In this document: in pieces, positions 58,341 through 63,401 of the stretch | Position numbering within the stretch: the stretch's first letter is position 1 | Layout: each line of letters begins with the position of its first letter | Source: Lysobacteraceae bacterium | Lineage (GTDB): Bacteria > Pseudomonadota > Gammaproteobacteria > Xanthomonadales > Xanthomonadaceae | DNA: 64,000 nucleotides | NCBI GenBank assembly: GCA_016789405.1 | Contig: JAEUPQ010000015.1 | Coordinates: 1-64,000, forward strand | Direction of reading: 5' to 3' | Notes under the pieces: model-generated | What the model was told of the DNA's origin: nothing | What the model saw: only the letters and a program-made list of their open reading frames with translations | The model's database searches: none | Position numbers and translations under genes: made by a program

Positions 58341-58414
58341 CGTCGTCCCGGCGAAAGCCGGGATCCAGCTTCCAAAGCCTTCAACGCTGGGTTCCGGCCT
58401 GCGCCGGAACGACG
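58341..58414. repeat. Palindromic repeat, family R2, copy 1 (74 bp)
   Basis: Runs from CGTCGTCCCGGCGAAAGCCG to GCGCCGGAACGACG, with complementary ends (CGTCGT/ACGACG) and an inner palindrome in each half. Nearly identical copies lie at 59293-59366 and 60977-61050, each right after a module hairpin. This repeat type is widespread in Xanthomonadaceae genomes. Confidence 0.85.
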
Positions 58415-58490
58415 GTTCGGGCCGTGTCGGAGAGTTCGTGCAATCAGCAGGCTAGACTGTTTCAACGTTCCGAAAGCGATCCACACAGAC

Positions 58491-59078
58491 GTGATCACAG
58501 CCGAAGACGCGAAATCCATCATTCTCCGTCGCTCCTCCAGCGATGAAGATGGTCTGCAACTCGCCATCCAGTCCTGCGAACTCTCGCCTCGTGGCGACTT
58601 TTGGGTCATTCGTGCAAACAGTGAGGACTATGTTGTTCGGGGCATGTGGGAGCGCTTGCTTGTAGGTGTAAGCGCCTATCTGGTGAATGTGAACGACGGA
58701 ACCGTCACCGTTGTAGGCAGCGCCCAGTCATGGCAGGAGTTCCTGCAGGACAAGTATGACGAAGACGCTGCGGGCACGATGCGATACGTCCTCGAACCGA
58801 CGTTCTGCCGCAACGACAAGATGGCGGTGATCAATCTCCGGCAGCGGCTGGAATTCTCGCTGCAATCCGCGCTGTTGATGTTGTCTCCCGAGCATCGCCA
58901 ATGGTTCACCGGGCGTCGAAGTCTATTGCTTCATGCGCAGGAAGTGCTGCACGAAAGGGGTATTCAAACTGCAATCGTGTTGTTGCCCAGTGCGGAAAGC
59001 GCAATCGAGATCGATCGCAGCATGTGGCATTGGGATGCGCTTGCTTCACGCATTCGTTCGCGTTTCCAGTCCGCTTAG
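58491..59078 (+). CDS. Imm35/YrhB-like protein (possible immunity protein)
   Basis: A 195-residue protein from GTG 58491; the ribosome site is weak. Residues ~1-85 fit the YrhB/Imm35 pattern: MITAEDAKSIILRR at the start, GDFWVIRANSEDYVVRGMWERLL, GVSAYLVNVNDGTVTVVGSAQ and WQEFLQDKY. Imm35 proteins are predicted immunity partners of polymorphic toxins. The C-terminal ~100 residues (AVINLRQRLEFSLQSALLMLSPEHRQW) are a helical domain I cannot place. No toxin gene is adjacent, so this would be an orphan immunity gene. Cargo between module copies A and B. Confidence 0.55.
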   Translation: MITAEDAKSIILRRSSSDEDGLQLAIQSCELSPRGDFWVIRANSEDYVVRGMWERLLVGVSAYLVNVNDGTVTVVGSAQSWQEFLQDKYDEDAAGTMRYVLEPTFCRNDKMAVINLRQRLEFSLQSALLMLSPEHRQWFTGRRSLLLHAQEVLHERGIQTAIVLLPSAESAIEIDRSMWHWDALASRIRSRFQSA

Positions 59079-59103
59079 TCCTTGGCCGGCTATCCGCTTT
59101 CAG

Positions 59104-59246
59104 TCCCGCCCCAGTTCATCGCCCTGTGCCAGACCAGCGGCGTCAGCCTCCAATCCACCCTGCGCGGCATGGCCGCCATGCTCTGCGGCCTGCGCTACGA
59201 CGAAGACAACCGCCTCCTCCCGCTCGACGCGCCCGCGTCCCGCTGA
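59104..59246 (+). pseudogene. Repeated small ORF, copy B (5'-truncated)
   Basis: Homology begins in mid-codon context at GTCCCGCCCCAGTTCATC and runs to the TGA at 59244-59246; the first ~15 codons and the whole leader are missing. What remains is close to copies A and D (ALCQTSGVSLQSTLRGMAAM), with the frame intact. Confidence 0.75.
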
Positions 59247-59253
59247 CCCGCAC

Positions 59254-59277
59254 GATGGGCCCGTTCGCGGGCCTATC
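59254..59277 (+). terminator. Module hairpin after copy B
   Basis: GATGGGCCCG-TTCG-CGGGCCTATC, identical to the hairpin after copy A. Confidence 0.55.
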
Positions 59278-59292
59278 CCCCGTAACCCTTGC

Positions 59293-59366
59293 CGTCGTCC
59301 CGGCGAAAGCCGGGATCGAGCTTCCAGAGCCTTCAGCGCTGGGTTCCGGCCTGCGCCGGAACGACG
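59293..59366. repeat. Palindromic repeat, family R2, copy 2
   Basis: 74 bp, same ends as the copy at 58341 with a few substitutions (GGGATCGAGC for GGGATCCAGC). Confidence 0.85.
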
Positions 59367-59386
59367 ATGATGGCGCATGGCGGCAT

Positions 59387-59641
59387 CTATTTCGGAGGCG
59401 GTTCGCTTGTCGTTTCGAACAAGCCGCAGGCAACGCACCAGCGTTTTGGACCTGTGTCGTCATTCAAGAGCACCATGGATTCCTTTGAGGTGCAGCACGT
59501 GCAATCTGCGGTGCGCTTTTCATCTTCTACAGCGGAGTACTGACAGTGTCCGCATATCCATTGGGTTAACGGGGATAATTCCTCGTCGATAAACCATGTG
59601 ATATGCCGTACATGGCACTTGGGGCAGATGTGTACGGTCAT
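59387..59641 (-). CDS. Small double zinc-ribbon protein, intact copy
   Basis: An 84-residue minus-strand protein from ATG 59641. It has four CxxC pairs: CPKC near residue 6, CGHC near 31, CTCC near 48 and CVAC near 70, enough for two zinc ribbons. IDEELSPLTQW and ESMVLLNDDTG lie between them. No family recognised; such proteins may bind nucleic acid or proteins. A near-identical copy at 61071-61325 carries a stop codon. Cargo between module copies B and C, opposite in strand to the module. Confidence 0.65.
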   Translation of the reverse strand: MTVHICPKCHVRHITWFIDEELSPLTQWICGHCQYSAVEDEKRTADCTCCTSKESMVLLNDDTGPKRWCVACGLFETTSEPPPK

Positions 59642-59721
59642 GCAAATGTCCCGTTGTTCGCTGGGCGCAATTATGCATCTGCTTATGACCCGGGTGCGCG
59701 CTTCGCGCTTACCCGGGCTGC

Positions 59722-59802
59722 CAACCTTGACGCGCCTGCGCGCGATGCGCCTCTGAATCGCCAACGGGCCCATTCCGGGTTCGGGCGAAACGGAGTTCCG
59801 TC
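59722..59802 (+). repeat. Module leader, copy C (shorter)
   Basis: Starts at CAACCTTGACGCGCC, lacking the left arm of the leader stem; the remainder up to ACGGAGTTCCGTC before ATG 59803 is as in copy A. Confidence 0.8.
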
Positions 59803-59994
59803 ATGTCCAAAGCGCAGCCTGCCTCCAACGTCCTGCTCGTCGAAGTCCCGCCCCAGTTCAGCGCCCTGTGCCACGCCAGCGGCGTCAGCCCCCAGGCCAC
59901 CCTGCGCGGCCTCGCCGCCATGCTCTGCGGCCTTCGCTACGACGAAGACAACCGCCTGCTGCCGCTGGAGGCCGCCGAACAGTCCCGTCCTTGA
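59803..59994 (+). CDS. Repeated small ORF, copy C (63 residues)
   Basis: Intact copy, MSKAQPASNVLLVEVPPQF then SALCHASGVSPQATLRGLAAML, with a slightly different tail (LEAAEQSRP). Differences from copies A and D are mostly conservative or silent, consistent with selection on the protein. Ribosome site ACGGAG as in the other copies. Confidence 0.6.
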   Translation: MSKAQPASNVLLVEVPPQFSALCHASGVSPQATLRGLAAMLCGLRYDEDNRLLPLEAAEQSRP

Positions 59995-60001
59995 TCCGCC
60001 T

Positions 60002-60025
60002 GATGGGCCCATTTGTGGGCCCATC
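60002..60025 (+). terminator. Module hairpin after copy C
   Basis: GATGGGCCCA-TTTG-TGGGCCCATC. Relative to copies A and B the closing pair G-C has become A-T and the A-bulge/T mismatch has become C-G, so pairing is kept or improved; this supports a real RNA hairpin. GCTTTC follows. Confidence 0.65.
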
Positions 60026-60031
60026 GCTTTC

Positions 60032-60101
60032 ATAGGGTGCGCCTCGGCGCACCGCTTCGATCGGAGCCGCGAAATGGCCGGTGCGCCAAGGCGCACCCTA
60101 T
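60032..60101. repeat. Palindromic repeat, family R3 (REP doublet)
   Basis: ATAGGGTGCGCC TCGGCGCACC at the left and GGTGCGCCAAGGCGCACCCTAT-type sequence at the right (60080-60101) make outer and inner palindromes, the BIME layout. Single copy in the window. Confidence 0.75.
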
Positions 60102-60208
60102 GCGGACTTCGACGCGACAGTGGCGCGTCTCCGGGCAACGAACGTCGCACATGGCGATACCGATGTCCCGGCGTTGCCACTGCATTCTGCATATCGCAGA
60201 CTGCCCAT

Positions 60209-60412
60209 ATGGAAACGAACGAATTATTGGTCCAAGCCGCATTCGACGGAAACCTCGATGAGTTGACGCGCCTGCTCATGGACGGCGGAAACGTCGACGC
60301 AGAGGGGCGGTATTGGAATGCTCTTCACGCGGCGATCGAGAATGGTCAAGTGTCTTGTGTCCGACTCCTCATCGCACATGGCGCAAACGTGAATCAGTTG
60401 TCAAGGCCGTAA
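60209..60412 (+). CDS. Short ankyrin-repeat protein
   Basis: A 67-residue protein from ATG 60209: METNELLVQAAFDGNLDEL, then LLMDGGNVDAEGRYWNALHAAIENG and LLIAHGANVNQL. These are about two ankyrin repeats (G--D-----L--G--VDA----W-ALH-A---G; V--LI-HGA-VN). That is short for a stable ankyrin protein, so it may be a remnant or need a partner. No good ribosome site is visible. Small ankyrin proteins occur as immunity proteins in toxin loci. Cargo between module copies C and D. Confidence 0.55.
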   Translation: METNELLVQAAFDGNLDELTRLLMDGGNVDAEGRYWNALHAAIENGQVSCVRLLIAHGANVNQLSRP

Positions 60413-60464
60413 GGCGTATTCGTAGGGCGGAACCCGCGAAAGGCCGTAAGGTGGATAGGCTGTT

Positions 60465-60558
60465 GTAGGGTGCATAAGCGAAGCGTCATGCACCTTCTTC
60501 GGGAGTCGAGATTGCTGACGCATATCGGCGCATGACGCCTTCGGCTTATGCGCCCTAC
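60465..60558. repeat. Palindromic repeat, family R1, copy 2
   Basis: Left arm GTAGGGTGCATAAGCGAAGCG, right arm ending CTTATGCGCCCTAC; the arms are imperfect inverted repeats of ~32 bp, each with an inner hairpin, separated by ~30 bases. Lies immediately before the module leader of copy D. Confidence 0.85.
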
Positions 60559-60632
60559 GCACGTCAAAAGCGGCGTCGGAGAGGGTGTGGGGGTGTGCCC
60601 CGTTGTCGTCCCAGTGTCGCACCGTGCTCGGC

Positions 60633-60743
60633 GCGTCAAGGTCGAGGCGAGTTGCTGCGCAAACCTTGACGCGCCTGCGCGCGATGCGCCTCTGAATCGC
60701 CAACGGCGCCCAGGTCGGGCGTCGGGCGAAACGGAGTTCCGTC
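60633..60743 (+). repeat. Module leader, copy D
   Basis: Full-length leader with the stem GCGTCAAGGT/ACCTTGACGC and ACGGAG before ATG 60744; very close to copy A. Confidence 0.85.
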
Positions 60744-60929
60744 ATGTCCCAAGCGCAGCCAGTCTCCAACGTCCTCCTCGTCGAAGTCCCGCCCCAGTTC
60801 ATCGCCCTGTGCCACACCAGCGGCGTCAGCCCCCAATCCACCCTGCGCGGCATGGCCGCCATGCTCTGCGGCCTGCGCTACGACGAAGACAATCGCCTCC
60901 TGCCGCTGGACGCCCCCGCGTCCTGCTGA
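60744..60929 (+). CDS. Repeated small ORF, copy D (61 residues)
   Basis: Intact copy, nearly identical to copy A in protein sequence; it differs at H/T in CHTSGVSPQ, L/M in RGMAAML and ends PASC instead of PASR. Ribosome site ACGGAG as in copies A and C. Confidence 0.6.
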   Translation: MSQAQPVSNVLLVEVPPQFIALCHTSGVSPQSTLRGMAAMLCGLRYDEDNRLLPLDAPASC

Positions 60930-60936
60930 TCCGCGC

Positions 60937-60960
60937 GATGGGCCCGTTCGCCGGCCCATC
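60937..60960 (+). terminator. Module hairpin after copy D
   Basis: GATGGGCCCG-TTCG-CCGGCCCATC: the outer pairs are perfect (GATGGG/CCCATC) where copies A and B have a mismatch, while one inner pair is lost. Confidence 0.5.
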
Positions 60961-60976
60961 CACCCATAACCCCTGC

Positions 60977-61050
60977 CGTCGTCCCGGCGCAGGCCGGGGC
61001 CCAGCTTCCAAAGCCTTCAACGCTGGGTTCCGGCCTGCGCCGGAACGACG
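60977..61050. repeat. Palindromic repeat, family R2, copy 3
   Basis: 74 bp with the same ends; the first inner palindrome reads CCGGCGCAGGCCGG in place of CCGGCGAAAGCCGG. Confidence 0.85.
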
Positions 61051-61070
61051 ATGATGGCGCATGGCGGTAA

Positions 61071-61325
61071 CTATTTCGGAGGCGGTTCGCTTGTCGTTTC
61101 GAACAAGCCGCAGGCAACGCACTAGCGTTTTGGACCTGTGCCGTCATTCAAGAGCACCATGGATTCCTTTGAGGTGCAGTGCCTGCAATCTGCGGTGCGC
61201 TTTTCATCTTCTACAGCGGAGTACTGACAGTGTCCGCATATCCATTGGGTTAACGGGGATAATTCCTCGTCGATAAACCATGTGATATGCCGTACATGGC
61301 ACTTGGGGCAGATCTGTACGGTCAT
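61071..61325 (-). pseudogene. Small zinc-ribbon protein, copy with nonsense codon
   Basis: Same 85-codon length as the intact copy at 59387-59641 and nearly identical in DNA, but the tryptophan codon TGG after GPKR is TAG (plus-strand CTA at 61122-61124). The product would stop after 67 residues and lose the last CxxC pair. Other differences are few (H/Q at residue 4, CTCC/CRHC, D/G). A very recent inactivation of a duplicated gene. Confidence 0.8.
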
Positions 61326-61395
61326 GCAAGCGTCCCGTTGTTCGCTGGGCACAATTATGCATCTGCTCGTCACCTTGGACGCTGCCTTCGGCCGA

Positions 61396-61471
61396 GACGC
61401 GCCTGCGCGCGGAGCGCCTCTGAATCGCCAACGGCGCCCACGTCGGGCGCCGGGCGAAACGGAGTACCGTC
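61396..61471 (+). repeat. Module leader, copy E (shorter)
   Basis: Begins at GACGCGCCTGCGCGCGGAGC and runs to ACGGAGTACCGTC before ATG 61472; the leader stem is missing, as in copy C. Confidence 0.8.
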
Positions 61472-61570
61472 ATGTCCAAAGCGCAGCCAGTCTCCAACGT
61501 CCTCCTCGTCGAAGTCCCGCCGCAGTTGGCTGTAGCCGCATTTGCGCTACAATTCGTGCATGGGCAATAG
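61472..61570 (+). pseudogene. Repeated small ORF, copy E (3' part replaced)
   Basis: Matches the family for the first 18 codons (MSKAQPVSNVLLVEVPPQ) and then passes abruptly into unrelated sequence at about 61526, stopping after 14 further codons. The junction is where new sequence with its own promoter-like signal begins, so something was inserted or joined here. Confidence 0.7.
61526..61553 (+). promoter_or_regulatory. Promoter-like sequence overlapping an inverted repeat
   Basis: TTGGCT (61526-61531), 16 bases, TACAAT (61548-61553) makes a fair sigma-70 promoter. The inverted repeat TGTAGC-C-GCA / TGCGCTACA (61531-61540 with 61543-61551) overlaps the spacer and -10, as operators of small autoregulated modules do. 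It stands at the joint with copy E. Confidence 0.5.
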
Positions 61571-61682
61571 CCCACTCATCTTGGGAGTCGGAGTCACACT
61601 AAAGCTTGATGTTGAGTTCTCGTTCGGGTTGGAAATTTCCCTGCAGGGCGCTGCATTACTTGAAACCCTTAAGGAGAACGTT

Positions 61683-61940
61683 ATGACCATTCTGAACACT
61701 TGCTTTGAAGCCGTCTTATCCATCAAGAACAGCTGTATGTCGTGGCTCAGTGCTGCGCTAGCGTGCTCAATTGATTTTGGCTGGCTGAAAGAGCGGGCTA
61801 TTTGGTACGGAGTGCTGCTTCTGCGGAGCCCTGGTGGGGAAACTCCAACCCGAATTGAGAAACGATTGAAAAGTTGCGTGATGATTCCCTCAAGAGAAGT
61901 AAGGGGGTTCGATTCCCCCTCTCCGCACTCAACACGTTAA
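61683..61940 (+). CDS. Doubtful short ORF behind a strong ribosome site
   Basis: ATG 61683 is preceded by AAGGAG with a six-base gap, giving 85 residues (MTILNTCFEAVLSIKNSCMSWLS at the start). Against it being a real gene: its 3' half translates across the tRNA-like sequence at 61822-61927, and the protein has no recognisable pattern. The first ~40 codons could be a genuine short peptide or regulatory leader. Confidence 0.25.
   Translation: MTILNTCFEAVLSIKNSCMSWLSAALACSIDFGWLKERAIWYGVLLLRSPGGETPTRIEKRLKSCVMIPSREVRGFDSPSPHSTR
61822..61927 (+). other. tRNA-like 3' end with matching 5' acceptor strand
   Basis: GGGGG-TTCGATT-CCCCC (61903-61919) is a perfect T-arm. CTCCGCA (61921-61927) next to it pairs with TGCGGAG at 61822-61828, 106 nt in total. 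The D and anticodon arms cannot be drawn convincingly, there is one unpaired base between T-arm and acceptor, and CTC stands where CCA would be. I read it as a degenerate tRNA or an attachment-site remnant, not a working tRNA. Confidence 0.35.
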
Positions 61941-61983
61941 AGCCTGCTTGATCGCAGTAAAGCCGTAAGGCGCATTCGTTCTT

Positions 61984-62080
61984 GTAGGGTGCATAAGCGA
62001 AGCGTCATGCACCTTACTTCGGGCGCCAAGCCATTGCTGACGCATATCGGCGCATGATGCCTTCGGCTTATGCGCCCTAC
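61984..62080. repeat. Palindromic repeat, family R1, copy 3
   Basis: GTAGGGTGCATAAGCGAAGCG at the left and CTTATGCGCCCTAC at the right, as in the copy at 60465; again directly before a module leader. Confidence 0.85.
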
Positions 62081-62156
62081 GCAAGTCAAAAGCGGCGTCG
62101 GAGATGGTGTGGGGGGGGGTGCCCCGTTGTCGTCCTAGTGTCGCACCGTGCTCGGT

Positions 62157-62267
62157 GCGTCAAGGTCGAGGCGAGTTGCTGCGCAAACCTTGACGCGCCT
62201 GCGCGCGATGCGATCTGGTTTCGCCAACGGCGCCCACGCCGGGCGTCGGGCAAAACGGAGTTCCGTC
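62157..62267 (+). repeat. Module leader, copy F
   Basis: Full leader with stem GCGTCAAGGT/ACCTTGACGC; one stretch has changed (GCGATCTGGTTTCGCC for GCGCCTCTGAATCGCC). ACGGAG before ATG 62268 is kept. Confidence 0.8.
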
Positions 62268-62420
62268 ATGTCCCGCGCACAGCCAGTCTCCAACGTCCAA
62301 CTCGTTGAAAGTCCCTTCGCAGTCCATTGTTCTGTGCCTGGCCAAAAGCCTCAGTACCAAGGTCAATTTGCACGGAATGGCCGTCGCGTAGTGCTCTGTG
62401 ATTTAGCTGAGAATATCTAA
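62268..62420 (+). pseudogene. Repeated small ORF, copy F (frameshifted, decayed)
   Basis: Starts MSRAQPVSNVQLVE and then shifts frame by one extra base after codon 14. If that base is removed, the remaining DNA reads VPSQSIVLCLAKSLSTKVNLHGMAVA before a stop, still recognisable as the family (VPPQFIALCHASG...LRGMAAM). As written it encodes 50 residues of mixed frame. It overlaps the 3' end of the minus-strand gene at 62403 by 18 bases. Confidence 0.75.
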
Positions 62421-63077
62421 ATGAACCTTGATTGTCCTGTCCATTTCCTTCATGCATGAATCTTTAAGGACTTCAAGATCGTTCAAAAATCCTTTGATCT
62501 TCATCGCGACATCTGAGTCATTCCGGGAGGTCTCGTCAATCTGCAAGTCTAAAAAGATTCTTGCAAGTATCTTCTGTATTTCTTTGAGGATACTTTGCAG
62601 GGTTTCCGGGTAAGACACGACTTTGTCCGATAGTAAGTGCTGTCGGTATTCAGCGTAGAGGTCAAGCGTATTCGTCGCCTCTATCAAGACGTCATCTTCA
62701 TTGAGTGAAGGTGCAATAATAGATAGACGATTAAAGGAAACAAAAACGCGTCCAAGTAATGTTCTTGTGACGGCGATGTGGTCGCGTATCTGCTGCTGCA
62801 AAGGGATCGTCGATTTGTATAAATCTTCTCTGCGGTTCAATTCGCTTTGAATGTTTTCCAGCTCTTTCTTTAGGCGATATTCTTCTTTTTTTAGCTGTTC
62901 GTTGAAGAGTTCTCTTTGCTTCTCCATTTTTTCAATAAGTTCAGCTTTCAAATGCTCAATATTTATCTCATGGATATGGCGTTTTTCGCGGTCTCGATTG
63001 ATGAAAATTATGTTTGTCAGTATTCCGACGAGAGTTATTCCGGCGGCAATCAATGCGGCTGATTCTTCTGGCGACAT
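62403..63077 (-). CDS. Membrane-anchored coiled-coil protein of unknown function
   Basis: A 224-residue protein, low in G+C. One membrane helix near the N-terminus (AALIAAGITLVGILTNIIFI), a long coiled coil at ~30-85 rich in E, K, R and L (HLKAELIEKMEKQRELFNEQL, LKKELENIQSELNRR), then a helical domain (TLLGRVFVSFNRLSIIAPSL). It ends close to the module copy F. The base composition differs sharply from the leaders on either side, so it is likely transferred cargo. Membrane-plus-coiled-coil proteins occur in defence loci, but nothing here proves that. Confidence 0.65.
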   Translation of the reverse strand: MSPEESAALIAAGITLVGILTNIIFINRDREKRHIHEINIEHLKAELIEKMEKQRELFNEQLKKEEYRLKKELENIQSELNRREDLYKSTIPLQQQIRDHIAVTRTLLGRVFVSFNRLSIIAPSLNEDDVLIEATNTLDLYAEYRQHLLSDKVVSYPETLQSILKEIQKILARIFLDLQIDETSRNDSDVAMKIKGFLNDLEVLKDSCMKEMDRTIKVHLDILS

Positions 63078-63227
63078 AACTCACCAATAGTTTTTGATGC
63101 GTGGATAGTTTTTTTCGGATGAGGTATTCGAGAAGATTTCTTCTGGTGTTACTAGGAAGGAGTTTATAGGGAAATAAAAGAGGGTTGGGATCAAATTGGT
63201 AGTGCTGCGGTGTCATTGCTCGGTTCA

Positions 63228-63350
63228 TCAAGGCCAAGGCGACGCGGACCAGTCGCCCGCACTGCGCAAACCTCGACGCGACTGCGCGCGATGCGCCTCC
63301 GAATCGCCAACGGCGCCCACGGTGGGCGTCGGGCGAAACGGAGTTCCGTC
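63228..63350 (+). repeat. Module leader, copy G
   Basis: A more diverged leader (TCAAGGCCAAGGCGACGCGG at the left, AACCTCGACGCG at the right of the stem), then CTCCGAATCGCCAACGGCGC and ACGGAG before ATG 63351. Confidence 0.75.
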
Positions 63351-63392
63351 ATGTCCCAAGCGCAGCCAGTCTCCAACGTCCTGCTTGTCTAA
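63351..63392 (+). pseudogene. Repeated small ORF, copy G (13 codons left)
   Basis: MSQAQPVSNVLLV followed at once by TAA, where homology stops; the next gene's stop codon (minus strand) lies nine bases further. This copy marks the right end of the array. Confidence 0.7.
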
Positions 63393-63401
63393 GTCACGCA
63401 G

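Noticed and set aside
61531..61551. Toxin-antitoxin operator and module
   Set aside because: The TGTAGC/GCTACA dyad over a -10 sequence resembles antitoxin operators, but no toxin or antitoxin pair follows it.
61560..61682. Leaderless gene starting at ATG 61560
   Set aside because: The ATG sits where transcription from the TACAAT promoter would begin, but the frame reads through a tRNA-like end and the better-supported start, by ribosome site, is 61683; even that one is doubtful.
57998..63350. Integron cassette array with attC sites
   Set aside because: The alternation of repeat and cargo suggests it, but the leader does not show the RYYYAAC/GTTRRRY core pair of attC, no integrase gene is in the window, cargo lies on both strands, and the repeat itself codes for a protein.
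57823..63392. CRISPR array
   Set aside because: Repeats are long (74-110 bp or more), unevenly spaced by hundreds of bases and separated by genes, not by uniform short spacers; no cas genes are seen.
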